This document shows positions 1 through 8,096 of a stretch of DNA of 18,792 bases, piece by piece. The notes under the pieces are model-generated. The model made no database searches. It saw only the letters and a program-made list of their open reading frames with translations, and had not been told where the DNA came from. The stretch is taken from the NCBI RefSeq assembly GCF_938015485.1, contig NZ_CALLVU010000055.1, forward strand, positions 1 through 18,792, read 5' to 3'. The first letter of the stretch is position 1, and every line of letters starts with the position of its first letter. The translations under genes and the position numbers were made by a program. Source of the DNA: an uncultured Lachnoanaerobaculum sp. Its GTDB lineage: Bacteria; Bacillota; Clostridia; Lachnospirales; Lachnospiraceae.

Positions 1-7
1 GGGGGGG
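1..7. other. Contig-start poly-G run
   Basis: The first seven bases are all G, abruptly followed by ordinary AT-rich sequence. Together with the poly-T tail at the other end, this suggests a read or assembly artefact at a contig edge rather than genomic sequence. Confidence 0.55.
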
Positions 8-72
8 TTACCTATAAACCCACCTAATTTATTTCCTGCAAAAATAATCAAGTTTTTTGTAAAATTCTTAGG

Positions 73-101
73 TTGACTTTTATATAGCTAATGTCTAAAA
101 T
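73..101 (+). promoter_or_regulatory. Sigma-A promoter of the Hsp70/MBL operon
   Basis: A near-consensus -35 (TTGACT, 73-78) is separated by 17 bases from a -10 (TAAAAT, 96-101). The predicted start is near base 108, leaving a leader of about 79 bases. No CIRCE-type inverted repeat (TTAGCACTC/GAGTGCTAA) is visible here, so HrcA control of this Hsp70 operon is not supported. Bases 8-72 hold nothing else I recognise. Confidence 0.65.
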
Positions 102-186
102 TTTAATTAGGGCATAGATGTGTGTGTTTTCTATATAGTTTTACTAAATAATTATATAAGACAAGTAAATAGTTAAAGGGGGGAAG

Positions 187-1335
187 ATGCAACAAGATAT
201 AATATTTATACCTCTTGGCGGAGGACAGAGAGTGGGAGCAAGCTGCTACTACTTAAAAGTTGGAGATGCCAATATCATCTTGGATGCCGGAATAGGCATT
301 GACGACGGACTTGAGTTCGGACCGGATTTTCAGTTTCTTATAAGGACACCTTTTATACAATCAATGACACAGATCAACAATATCTTTATATCCCATGCAC
401 ATATGGATCATGTAGGATACTTGCTGAAGCTTATGAATCAGACAAGCTATGCAGGTGTATATATGACGGAGATTACAAAAGTTTTATCGGAATATCAACT
501 TTATGACAGACTGTTTATAGGTAAGTCAAGAGATGAGAATACAAGACTGGCGGCAAGAAGTCTGTTGGAAAGAATTGCGACTGTCAGCTTTATGCAGACT
601 ATGGATTTTGGAAAGTACAAGGTTACATTCTATCCGGCAGGGCATATACCGGGTGCGATGATGATGCTTTTTGAAACAGGAAAGAAAAGAATACTCTATA
701 CAGGAGATTATTCATTGAATAATACCGCATTGACACAGGGATGCATGATACCTAAGGATGTTGAAATAGATACCGTTATAATATGCGGACTGCATGCCAA
801 GCATCCTGACTACACCAAAAAGTCGGACGCGATATATAAACAGGCAGGGTATGTGCTACACACAGTGAAAGACAACCGCCAATCTCTGCTTTGTCAGATA
901 CCGCAGCTAAGCAAAGGAATAGAATTTATAAAGAAACTGAACGATTGGAATAATACCGGAGTACCGATATATATAGACCGCTCCATTATGGATATGGTGG
1001 TAAAGATGGAAAAACTCTCAGTACCCGTTCTTAATAAATACAACAAAGTGATGGGTGATGAGAAACCGCCAATGCCGCATATATATTTGACATCCGACAG
1101 GAATACAAAGTGGGCAGGTCATTATAAAAGTATTAAAGTTGATTTCTCATTACATGAGGATTTTAACGAGATGAAGCAATTTTTAAAAAGAATAAATCCG
1201 AGGCATGCAATAGTGGTACACTGCGGCAAGGAAAATTCAGTATTTGATGATACTATTGAGCAGGAAATGATGAAAGATGTGGATTGTAGGACACAGTTTA
1301 CATTTGCAGATGAAGAAGAGATATACAGGCTTTAA
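187..1335 (+). CDS. MBL-fold / beta-CASP-like metallohydrolase
   Basis: Predicted cytosolic zinc-dependent hydrolase of the metallo-beta-lactamase superfamily, 382 residues. The metal-binding motif HAHMDH is at residues 70-75, a further ligand H153 lies in AGH, and D174 lies in YTGDYS, the form typical of the RNase J/CPSF-73 (beta-CASP) branch. Near the C-terminus, FSLHED (H323) and VVHCGKE (H345) match beta-CASP motifs B (FSAHAD) and C (VHGE). The usual motif A (ESTYG-like) after the GDYS strand is replaced by CGLHAKHPDY, and the protein is shorter than RNase J (about 550 residues), so the cap is reduced. Family knowledge points to RNA or DNA phosphodiester cleavage; the actual substrate is unknown. 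AAAGGGGGGAAG directly precedes the ATG. It is the first gene of an operon with a GrpE-like protein and an Hsp70. It is unlikely to be housekeeping RNase J. Confidence 0.8.
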   Translation: MQQDIIFIPLGGGQRVGASCYYLKVGDANIILDAGIGIDDGLEFGPDFQFLIRTPFIQSMTQINNIFISHAHMDHVGYLLKLMNQTSYAGVYMTEITKVLSEYQLYDRLFIGKSRDENTRLAARSLLERIATVSFMQTMDFGKYKVTFYPAGHIPGAMMMLFETGKKRILYTGDYSLNNTALTQGCMIPKDVEIDTVIICGLHAKHPDYTKKSDAIYKQAGYVLHTVKDNRQSLLCQIPQLSKGIEFIKKLNDWNNTGVPIYIDRSIMDMVVKMEKLSVPVLNKYNKVMGDEKPPMPHIYLTSDRNTKWAGHYKSIKVDFSLHEDFNEMKQFLKRINPRHAIVVHCGKENSVFDDTIEQEMMKDVDCRTQFTFADEEEIYRL

Positions 1336-1347
1336 TAAGGGGGAACT

Positions 1348-2436
1348 ATGCTAAATATCAATGAAGAAAAAATCAATGAAGTTGTACAGAACATACATGA
1401 GGCTATGGTCAGAAAAGCCAAGAAAAGCGGCAAGTCAAGTGAGGAAATAATCACGGAGAGCAGGATTTTTTCTATTATCTGCAGTGATTTTGACTTGGCA
1501 CCGTCCAAGGTTGCCTCGCTTATGAACAGCAACTACGGATATGATATGACCGGCGAAGAAGTTATACGGATTTTTAGGAACAGGAAGATGGCAAATCCGA
1601 ATGAGAGAAAAGAGCTTTTCAAATGGGCGGACAATGTTGCGAGGCTTTTTAAAGGTGCAATGCTTGGAAAGAAAGAAAAGTTTGAAAAATTTGAAATTCT
1701 TAGAAAAGAACCGGCACTAAAGAGCGGAAAGAAGCACGATTCACAGGACAGGATTGCAGCGATAATGATATATGAAAACTATCCTGAGATTGATATTTTT
1801 GATGATAAGAACAGCCTTTATCTGCTTGGAAATACAATGGCAAAGTATTTTTTCTATGATATGGTGGATGCCGTTCGCAATGTATACTTTTTTAATGAAA
1901 ATGACGGAGAAAACAGACCCGGACAAACCGAGAAAAAGAATAAGCTTTCGTATGAACAGGCACTCAGAAGAGTGGAGCAGCTTGAGAGTGCACTTGAGAG
2001 GACCAATACAATGCTTCAGGATTTGCAAGATGAGTTTGATGAACAGCTTGAAGCGAGCAAGGTAAAGGAACTGGCGGATTTTTTTGCCATGCTCAATTCG
2101 GAAAAGTACGGTTGTATACTGGATGAGCTTTTGGTGGTAAGAAAGGGAGTGGATGCACTCAGAAAGAGCAATTATGAGTTGCCTATAGAGATAAACGGGC
2201 TTCTTATTATGGTAAAGAAGCTTGTGCAGTTTGTGCGTGACAGTCATATAGAACCTATGATGAAGATAGACTCCATAAAGGAAGTGAGTGCTTGTGATAT
2301 TGAGTTTTGTAATTATGAGGGTTCACCTTTTGACAGTGATAAAACCAAGAAAGTGAGGGTAATATCTCCTGGATGGGTATATAAGGACAAGGATTTGCAG
2401 ATTTCAAGGCCTAAAGTAAAGGAGGTGAAGTCATGA
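1348..2436 (+). CDS. Coiled-coil protein with GrpE-like C-terminus
   Basis: A 362-residue protein not recognisable as a standard annotated family end to end. Residues 1-190 are helical, mixed-charge and of unknown fold. Residues about 196-245 form a heptad-rich coiled coil (EQALRRVEQLESALERTN...). The C-terminus (about 285-362) ends in V-I-S-P-G-W-V-Y-K-D-K-D-L...R-P-K-V, which mirrors the GrpE signature 'hxxGYxLxDRVLRPAxV'. A coiled coil followed by a small beta domain is the GrpE layout. I infer a nucleotide-exchange factor, with an added N-terminal domain, dedicated to the Hsp70 encoded next. Its stop overlaps the Hsp70 start by four bases (ATGA), implying translational coupling and probably matched amounts. 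No J-domain HPD motif is seen. The ribosome site AAGGGGG is at 1337-1343. The existence of the gene is very likely; the GrpE relationship is a moderately strong inference from motif and context. Confidence 0.75.
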   Translation: MLNINEEKINEVVQNIHEAMVRKAKKSGKSSEEIITESRIFSIICSDFDLAPSKVASLMNSNYGYDMTGEEVIRIFRNRKMANPNERKELFKWADNVARLFKGAMLGKKEKFEKFEILRKEPALKSGKKHDSQDRIAAIMIYENYPEIDIFDDKNSLYLLGNTMAKYFFYDMVDAVRNVYFFNENDGENRPGQTEKKNKLSYEQALRRVEQLESALERTNTMLQDLQDEFDEQLEASKVKELADFFAMLNSEKYGCILDELLVVRKGVDALRKSNYELPIEINGLLIMVKKLVQFVRDSHIEPMMKIDSIKEVSACDIEFCNYEGSPFDSDKTKKVRVISPGWVYKDKDLQISRPKVKEVKS

Positions 2437-5213
2437 ACGATTTATGTGTAGGAATAGACTTGGGTACTACCAATTCGGTACTTGCAACTATCAATGAGAA
2501 GCCAAACGGTGATATTGTAAGTAAAGTTGTAGAGATTTCAAGAGCGGTGGATATGTACAATGCCGTATCGGGTGAAGCTAAGCTTACCACTATGAAAAAG
2601 CCCACGCTTCCGTCATGTGTATACTACAGGCAGGAGAAAAATTACGAGCCGCTTGTGGGAGATTTTGCAAAGATGCAATACCCTTTGCGTCCGCATCTTG
2701 TGGCAAAGTCTATAAAGAGTCAGATGGGCAGGTCTGTTGCGGAAGGGCTGTCACCTGATATTCCGGATAAGACTCCTGCACAGATTTCAGCAAGGATTTT
2801 AAAGCATTTGCTTAGAGAAGCGTCAAAGGTTTACAGATGTGATATAAAGGATGCGGTGATTACGGTGCCTGCAAACTTTGACTCCGCTATGTGTAAGGCT
2901 ACAAGAGATGCGGCGGAACTTGCAGGTATTAAGGTAAAAAATGATGACGGCACTGAAAGAGCTGTACTCTTGTCCGAGCCGAATGCCGTAATTTACGACC
3001 TTATAAATCAGATTCACAACGGTGAAATTTCAAGTCATATCCTTGATCTCAGTGAGAAAAAGAGAGTGTTGGTATTTGACCTTGGTGGCGGCACACTTGA
3101 TATCACAATGCATGAGATAAAGAGGAGAGAAGACAATAAAGAGATATTAAAAGTAGATGAGATAGCTACCAACAGATATACGCTTCTTGGCGGTGACGAC
3201 TTTGATGAAGTGATTGCGGGGGCTATGTATGAAAGATATTTGAAACAATACGGCAGTCACCCTGATGTTGTAAATAAGCTGAAAAAAGAAACAAAGGTCA
3301 TAATGCCGCAACTTTTGGTATATGCGGAGCATCTCAAACTTGAATTAAATGAAAGATGCGGTGACGACTACGATTCGGGATGGGACGATCCTGATGAAGA
3401 TATAGAGATTTCCACAGGCGGAAATATGGGAGGTATAGGATACTCCTATGACGATACATTTACACAAAAAGAAGTGGAAGATATATTGTCGGTATTTATG
3501 GGAGCCGACCTGAAATATGAAGATTATAAAAGAATTGAAAGTATAAAGAATACAAAGAATATTATTTATCCTATACTTGATGTTTTGAAAAAGGCTACAG
3601 AGAAGTTGAAAGTTGATGATATATCTGTAGATGCTGTGATTGTAAACGGCGGAATGTCCAAGTTCTATATGGTTACAGACAGATTGAAAGAATTTTTCGG
3701 ATTTGAACCTATTGTTGCCCTTGATCCGGATCAGGCGGTGGCAAGAGGCGCAGCCGTATATCATTATTATTTGAACAAGTATGACGAGATGAAGGATGAT
3801 ATGAGAATACTTGGAAATGAAGCAAGTAGCGTATCATCTGTTCAAAGTAATAATAATACGATGAGAACCATGCCGCAGGTGGCAATAGAGTGGGGAGATA
3901 ATATCTTGAATGACTGTTTGTACCTTGGAGTAAAAAACGGTGCGGTTCATGAGATTATTCCTACAGGTGCAAAACTTCCGTACCTTTCAAGTACTATGAA
4001 CGGCTTTAGAGTGGAGCCCGGTCAGAATCTGATAGCAGTACCTATAAAGAGTAAAAATCTTGACGGAACATACAGAACTATTGCAAACGGTAATATTACC
4101 TTCAATCAAAAGTATTATAACGGTGCATATGTGGCGTTTAAGATACATATGGGTAAGAACAAAGTAATAAGTATGAAGGCGTGGACCAGTAAAGACCTTG
4201 CAGGCAAATCAAAGCTTGAGGAAGGATATACGGAGATTACTATTGACAGTAATGAACAGTCGGGAGCCAAGTCAAAGATTATGGCGCCTACCGGCAGTAA
4301 ATTGCAGCCGAAAGATGAAATCAACAATATGCTTCAACTATGCCAAAATTATGAGAAATGCAGGAATAAACTTGAAAAGGTCAATCTTGCAAAGAGGATT
4401 TTCTCCTGCGGTACAAGTATCTGTAATGCATCCAATAAAGATGAATTTGCAGAGGTGATACTTGACGCACTCAAAAATGTCACTCTTGAGGAAGCCAGAA
4501 AGAGATTGTTTGTCATTGCAAGAAAGATCGGAAATTCTTGGGGCGATGATGAAAAAAGAAAGCTCTCCAAGCTGTGCATGAGCCAAATAAGTGCTGAAAT
4601 CAGCGGATTTTCAATTACAGGAGGACCGAAGATTTCTACAAATATTCAGGCTATATATGCTCTGGGTATGTGTGGCAGTATGGATCAGCTCAGTAAGCTC
4701 TCGGCATTACACTCTAATTCCAGATATTTACAGGCCTGTCTTTACACTCACGCAAAGACAAGGTCGGATTTGCAGTGGATTCAGGATGAATTTGAGGCGG
4801 ATGCCAAAAAGAGCTTAAAGGGAGCCGGCAACAATATTCAGTTCAGTGCCTATGCAATAGGAATAGCACTCAGAAAATCAGATTCAGGTACCGAGATACT
4901 TTCAAGCTTAGCAAGAGGTAAGATAGTAAAGGATATTTGCAATATCATAATATCCGGAAAGCTGAGCGAAGAGGCACTCACAAGCTGCATACTTGCACTT
5001 GGATGGATATGTGACAGCAGAGTGGAATCATCCGATATTGACGATACAATAACTGACTATGCATTAAAGACTGTCAGAGATATCAAGTATATCTATTCAC
5101 CAAGCACAGTGATGAAGGATGAAAAGATGATTGACATAGTCACAAAAATGATAAAGGGTGATTCACTTGACGGCTATGAGGAAAAATTCTTGCTGACAAA
5201 GTTGAATATATAA
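2433..5213 (+). CDS. Divergent Hsp70 with long helical C-terminal extension
   Basis: ATP-dependent chaperone-like protein of 926 residues (DnaK is about 610-640). The actin-like ATPase domain (about 1-450) carries phosphate-1 GIDLGTTNS at 7-15, phosphate-2 FDLGGGTLD at 215-223, LLGGDDFDE, and the adenosine motif VNGGMSK at 404-410. An acidic, glycine-rich insertion (DDYDSGWDDPDEDIE, then GGNMGGIGYSYDD) follows the AEHLKLEL segment. Residues about 483-605 resemble a beta-rich substrate-binding domain. From about 625 to the end, roughly 300 residues are predicted helical, possibly HEAT-like, replacing the usual lid and lacking the EEVD-like or disordered DnaK tail. It resembles the layout of 'DnaK-related' Hsp70s with helical C-terminal repeats, but I cannot assign that family firmly. 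An AAGGAGG ribosome site lies just upstream. The neighbours suggest a specialised chaperone controlling the MBL hydrolase or its complex rather than general folding. Confidence 0.88.
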   Translation: MNDLCVGIDLGTTNSVLATINEKPNGDIVSKVVEISRAVDMYNAVSGEAKLTTMKKPTLPSCVYYRQEKNYEPLVGDFAKMQYPLRPHLVAKSIKSQMGRSVAEGLSPDIPDKTPAQISARILKHLLREASKVYRCDIKDAVITVPANFDSAMCKATRDAAELAGIKVKNDDGTERAVLLSEPNAVIYDLINQIHNGEISSHILDLSEKKRVLVFDLGGGTLDITMHEIKRREDNKEILKVDEIATNRYTLLGGDDFDEVIAGAMYERYLKQYGSHPDVVNKLKKETKVIMPQLLVYAEHLKLELNERCGDDYDSGWDDPDEDIEISTGGNMGGIGYSYDDTFTQKEVEDILSVFMGADLKYEDYKRIESIKNTKNIIYPILDVLKKATEKLKVDDISVDAVIVNGGMSKFYMVTDRLKEFFGFEPIVALDPDQAVARGAAVYHYYLNKYDEMKDDMRILGNEASSVSSVQSNNNTMRTMPQVAIEWGDNILNDCLYLGVKNGAVHEIIPTGAKLPYLSSTMNGFRVEPGQNLIAVPIKSKNLDGTYRTIANGNITFNQKYYNGAYVAFKIHMGKNKVISMKAWTSKDLAGKSKLEEGYTEITIDSNEQSGAKSKIMAPTGSKLQPKDEINNMLQLCQNYEKCRNKLEKVNLAKRIFSCGTSICNASNKDEFAEVILDALKNVTLEEARKRLFVIARKIGNSWGDDEKRKLSKLCMSQISAEISGFSITGGPKISTNIQAIYALGMCGSMDQLSKLSALHSNSRYLQACLYTHAKTRSDLQWIQDEFEADAKKSLKGAGNNIQFSAYAIGIALRKSDSGTEILSSLARGKIVKDICNIIISGKLSEEALTSCILALGWICDSRVESSDIDDTITDYALKTVRDIKYIYSPSTVMKDEKMIDIVTKMIKGDSLDGYEEKFLLTKLNI

Positions 5214-5233
5214 AAATAATATTGGAATATGTG

Positions 5234-6214
5234 ATGATAAAAGATATAGAAAATGCCCTGGCAGGTGCAAGATGTATTATACAAAACTGGTTGGAGGCAA
5301 AAGAAAGTGAAGTAATACACTTTATAACTGATGAAAGCCATAAAAAAGAGGCGGATATTTTTGAACTGGCAGCCTTTGAATGCGGAGTTGTTCCGAAGAT
5401 AAGTATACTCGCTTTGGACGGAGTGCAGTCCGGAGAGGTGATAGACAAGATGAAAAACACCATGTACTACTCGGATGTGATAGTGGGGGCTACACATTAT
5501 TCATTTGTGACTACGGAGGCTGTGGAGTTTGCTTTGAAAAAGGGCTCAAGATTTTTGTCTTTTCCTATGCATACCAACGACGGAAGTTGTATATTTGAAA
5601 GAGAATTTATAAGGATGAGCACAAAGCAGTCAAAGAAAATGGGAAAACCTGTAGCGCAAAGTATAACGCACGCTAAAGAGGTTGTGGTAAAAACAAAGAA
5701 AGGAACAAATGTTGCTTTTTCTGTAAAGAATAGAAATGCAGGCATATTTGCAGGAAGTTGCACAAGAAAGGGTAAGATTGCCTCTTCAAGTTTTGAGGTG
5801 TATGTACCGATTGTAGAGACTGCGACAAAAGGCATAGTAATAGCTGACGGTTCACTTGGATATCTGGGAAAAATAAGCAAACCTATAGAGCTTATCTTTG
5901 AAGCCGGATATCTGGTAGAGATAAACGGCGGAGAGGATGCTCTCAGATTAAAAAAATATATGGAGAGTTTCGGTGACAAGGAGATTTATTGTGCTGCGGA
6001 ACTTGGTATCGGACTTAATACAAAGTCAAAGTGTGACGGTATATGCTATATTGAGGATGAATCTACATACGGCACATTTCATATAGGATTCGGCAGAAAT
6101 ATCGCGCTTGGCGGAAGACATGAGGCAAGGGGACATTTTGATATCGTTACACACAGTCCCGATATATTTGTTGATGAAGTTGTTATAATGGAGAATGGGG
6201 AGTTTATTATATAA
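5234..6214 (+). CDS. M29/COG2309 aminopeptidase-like metalloprotein
   Basis: A 326-residue protein resembling the leucyl aminopeptidase T / AmpS group (peptidase family M29, COG2309), which also includes the iron enzyme 2,5-dihydroxypyridine dioxygenase. The C-terminal half shows AELGIGLN (E256), ESTYG (E276), FHIGFGRN (H283) and GHFDIV (H301, D303); the H-x-D pair matches the metal-binding pattern of both branches. It is shorter than AmpT (about 410 residues). TTG at 5222 is an in-frame alternative start; I prefer ATG 5234 because a short GGA lies about seven bases before it, although the ribosome site is weak. It lies 20 bases after the Hsp70 stop, so co-transcription is likely. Substrate is unknown: peptide trimming after unfolding is attractive but inferred, and an independent metabolic role is equally possible. 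Confidence 0.72.
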   Translation: MIKDIENALAGARCIIQNWLEAKESEVIHFITDESHKKEADIFELAAFECGVVPKISILALDGVQSGEVIDKMKNTMYYSDVIVGATHYSFVTTEAVEFALKKGSRFLSFPMHTNDGSCIFEREFIRMSTKQSKKMGKPVAQSITHAKEVVVKTKKGTNVAFSVKNRNAGIFAGSCTRKGKIASSSFEVYVPIVETATKGIVIADGSLGYLGKISKPIELIFEAGYLVEINGGEDALRLKKYMESFGDKEIYCAAELGIGLNTKSKCDGICYIEDESTYGTFHIGFGRNIALGGRHEARGHFDIVTHSPDIFVDEVVIMENGEFII

Positions 6215-6261
6215 ACATTAAAATATTCATACTATTATCGTAAGTAAATTGTAATCAAATA

Positions 6262-6290
6262 TTGCATTTTAACAGCGAATATCCTATTAT
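6262..6290 (+). promoter_or_regulatory. Probable promoter of the DUF969-DUF979-pcp operon
   Basis: TTGCAT (6262-6267) and TATTAT (6285-6290) are spaced by 17 bases, with a predicted start near 6297. This would give a leader of about 125 bases that begins almost exactly at the hairpin at 6301-6330. Confidence 0.5.
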
Positions 6291-6300
6291 ATACATAAAG

Positions 6301-6336
6301 AACCATATATTTATCCATAAATATATAGTTTTGTTT
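6301..6336 (+). terminator. AT-rich hairpin, terminator or 5'-leader stem
   Basis: AACCATATATTTA and TAAATATATAGTT form a 13-bp stem with one mismatch around a TCCA loop, followed by TTTGTTTGTT. It could terminate the Hsp70/M29 operon. It also sits at the very 5' end of the transcript predicted from the promoter at 6262-6290, where it might instead stabilise that mRNA. The stem is weak because it is nearly all A-T. The rest of bases 6215-6421 shows no ORF or riboswitch I recognise. Confidence 0.45.
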
Positions 6337-6421
6337 GTTATAGGAATATATCATTTTTTACTGATTAAGCAGTGACTGAGTATTTTGATATTTTCCAAAA
6401 ATAATAGAAAGTGAGAAGCAT

Positions 6422-7123
6422 ATGGAGATTTTAAAACTGATTGGTGTGCTGGTAGTAATAGTAGGTCTTGCTTTGAAACTGGACACACTGGCTACTGTAG
6501 TGGTTGCAGGAATTATAACAGGTTTCGTAGCCGGAATGTCACCTTTGGATATTCTTACGGTACTGGGAAATGCATTTATTTCACAGAGAATATCTACACT
6601 TTTTGTACTTGCATTGCCTGCAATAGGTATTTGTGAGAGATACGGACTTAAGGATAAGGCTGTAGATTTGATAAAGAAGATTGCAAATGCGACTACAGGA
6701 AGGATTTTGTCACTGTACCTTGCAATCCGTGTATTTGCAGCGGCTACCTCTCTTCGTATAGGCGGACATATACAGTTTATCAGACCTCTTATACATCCGA
6801 TGTCAAGGGGTGCGGCTGTAGCAAAGTACGGAGAACTTAGTGAGGAAGTGGAGGACGATATCAAAGGACTTTGTGCCGGCGTGGAAAACTTCGGAAACTT
6901 TTTCGGACAGAACTGTTTCCTCGGAGCTTCAGGTACACTACTTATAGTAAGTACACTTACAGAGCAGGGAGTCAATGTAATGAAGGACGGTAATCCTGTG
7001 CCTGTAGACGTACTTGGAATAGCTATGTGGTCTATTCCTATTGCTATAGTTTCTGTAATACTCGGAATTATATATTTCGTCATTTATGACAGAAAACTTG
7101 AAAAAGCATTGGGAGGTAAATAA
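6422..7123 (+). CDS. DUF969 family membrane protein
   Basis: A 233-residue hydrophobic protein with about six predicted membrane segments, matching the DUF969 family as I recall it. Features include the N-terminal hydrophobic stretch (ILKLIGVLVVIVGLALKL), a conserved central region with RIGGHIQFIRPLIHPM, and GVENFGNFFGQNCF, a polar, glycine- and asparagine-rich segment between helices that could line a transport path. It overlaps the next gene by one base (TAATG). DUF969 and DUF979 proteins are known to occur as an adjacent pair, often next to pyroglutamyl peptidase, exactly as here. I infer that together they form a two-subunit transporter for pyroglutamate or pyroglutamyl peptides; this is not shown by the sequence. 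Confidence 0.85.
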   Translation: MEILKLIGVLVVIVGLALKLDTLATVVVAGIITGFVAGMSPLDILTVLGNAFISQRISTLFVLALPAIGICERYGLKDKAVDLIKKIANATTGRILSLYLAIRVFAAATSLRIGGHIQFIRPLIHPMSRGAAVAKYGELSEEVEDDIKGLCAGVENFGNFFGQNCFLGASGTLLIVSTLTEQGVNVMKDGNPVPVDVLGIAMWSIPIAIVSVILGIIYFVIYDRKLEKALGGK

Positions 7124-8085
7124 TGGACAGTGTATTAAAACTTTCTGAGATTGCAACATGGGGTATGTCAAAAATTGTTGCAGAAATTTTCTTTATAATC
7201 ATAGGCATAGTTTTTATCCTTGTAGGATTAAAAGCACTTGCCGACAAGCAGTTTGCAAACAGAAATACAAGTGCATTATTTTGGTTTGTTGTTGCATTTA
7301 CATTTATAGCAGGTCCTTATGTACCTAAGTTTATAACAGGAGTATGTGTAGTGCTTATGGCGATACTTACAGCTATAGGTAAGGTGGGACAGAGCGCCAG
7401 TGATGTGCCTACAGCCGAGGAGACAAGAGCTAATGCAAACAGGCTTGGAAATAAGATTTTTATTGCTCCTTTGGTGCTTGCACTAAGTGCATGGATTATC
7501 GCTACAGTTTGGAAAAAGCTCGGTGCAAACAATGCTGTAGGACTTTCGGCGATAATTGCGTTGATAGTTGTATTTATAGTAACAGGTTCCAAGAAAGAGT
7601 ATGCTATAAAGGACGGAACAAGACTTATGGACAATATAGGTCCTGTAGGACTTTTGCCACAGGTATTGGCGGCACTCGGTGCATTGTTTACAGCTGCCGG
7701 AGTAGGTGATGTTATTGCAAAGGGAATTGAGATGGTAATTCCGCATAACAACAGACTTATTGCGGTTATAGTATATTGTCTTGCTATGGCAATTTTTACA
7801 GCGATTATGGGAAACGGCTTTGCGGCATTCTCAGTTATTACTGTAGGTATAGGTATTCCTTTCCTTATCAATCAGGGAGCAAATCCTTTGGTAGTAGGTG
7901 CTATGGGTCTTACAGCAGGTTATTGCGGTACTTTGATGACACCTATGGCGGCAAACTTCAATATTATGCCGGCGGCGCTGCTTGAGACGAAGAACAAATA
8001 TGGTATAATAAAGATGCAATTGCCATATGCAATAGCAATGCTTATAGCACATATTATTTTGATGTATATATGTGCGTTCAGATAG
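7123..8085 (+). CDS. DUF979 family membrane protein
   Basis: A 320-residue integral membrane protein with about nine or ten predicted helices, the usual partner of DUF969. Conserved-looking polar segments between helices include GNGFAAFSVITVGIGIPFL and GYCGTLMTPMAANFNIMPAALL, the latter reminiscent of substrate-binding re-entrant loops in ion-coupled carriers. The start codon shares one base with the DUF969 stop, and GGGAGG lies 6 bases before it, so the two are coupled and probably form a complex. It is followed after 11 bases by pcp. The proposed role is import of pyroglutamyl peptides or 5-oxoproline (inference from context). Confidence 0.85.
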   Translation: MDSVLKLSEIATWGMSKIVAEIFFIIIGIVFILVGLKALADKQFANRNTSALFWFVVAFTFIAGPYVPKFITGVCVVLMAILTAIGKVGQSASDVPTAEETRANANRLGNKIFIAPLVLALSAWIIATVWKKLGANNAVGLSAIIALIVVFIVTGSKKEYAIKDGTRLMDNIGPVGLLPQVLAALGALFTAAGVGDVIAKGIEMVIPHNNRLIAVIVYCLAMAIFTAIMGNGFAAFSVITVGIGIPFLINQGANPLVVGAMGLTAGYCGTLMTPMAANFNIMPAALLETKNKYGIIKMQLPYAIAMLIAHIILMYICAFR

Positions 8086-8096
8086 AAAGGACAGTT

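Noticed and set aside
187..1335. Housekeeping RNase J
   Set aside because: It is too short, motif A differs, and there is no RNase J C-terminal domain.
1741..2247. 168-residue minus-strand ORF
   Set aside because: It lies wholly inside the GrpE-like gene, has no ribosome site and reads as low-complexity composition; it is a shadow frame.
2433..5213. Housekeeping dnaK
   Set aside because: There is no hrcA, dnaJ or CIRCE, the length is 926 residues, and the C-terminus does not match DnaK.
5497..5979. 160-residue minus-strand ORF
   Set aside because: It is antisense to the conserved part of the M29-like gene and resembles no family.
6358..7083. 241-residue minus-strand ORF rich in Ser, Thr and Ile
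   Set aside because: It is the antisense reading of the DUF969 membrane protein, whose family match and overlap with DUF979 are clear.
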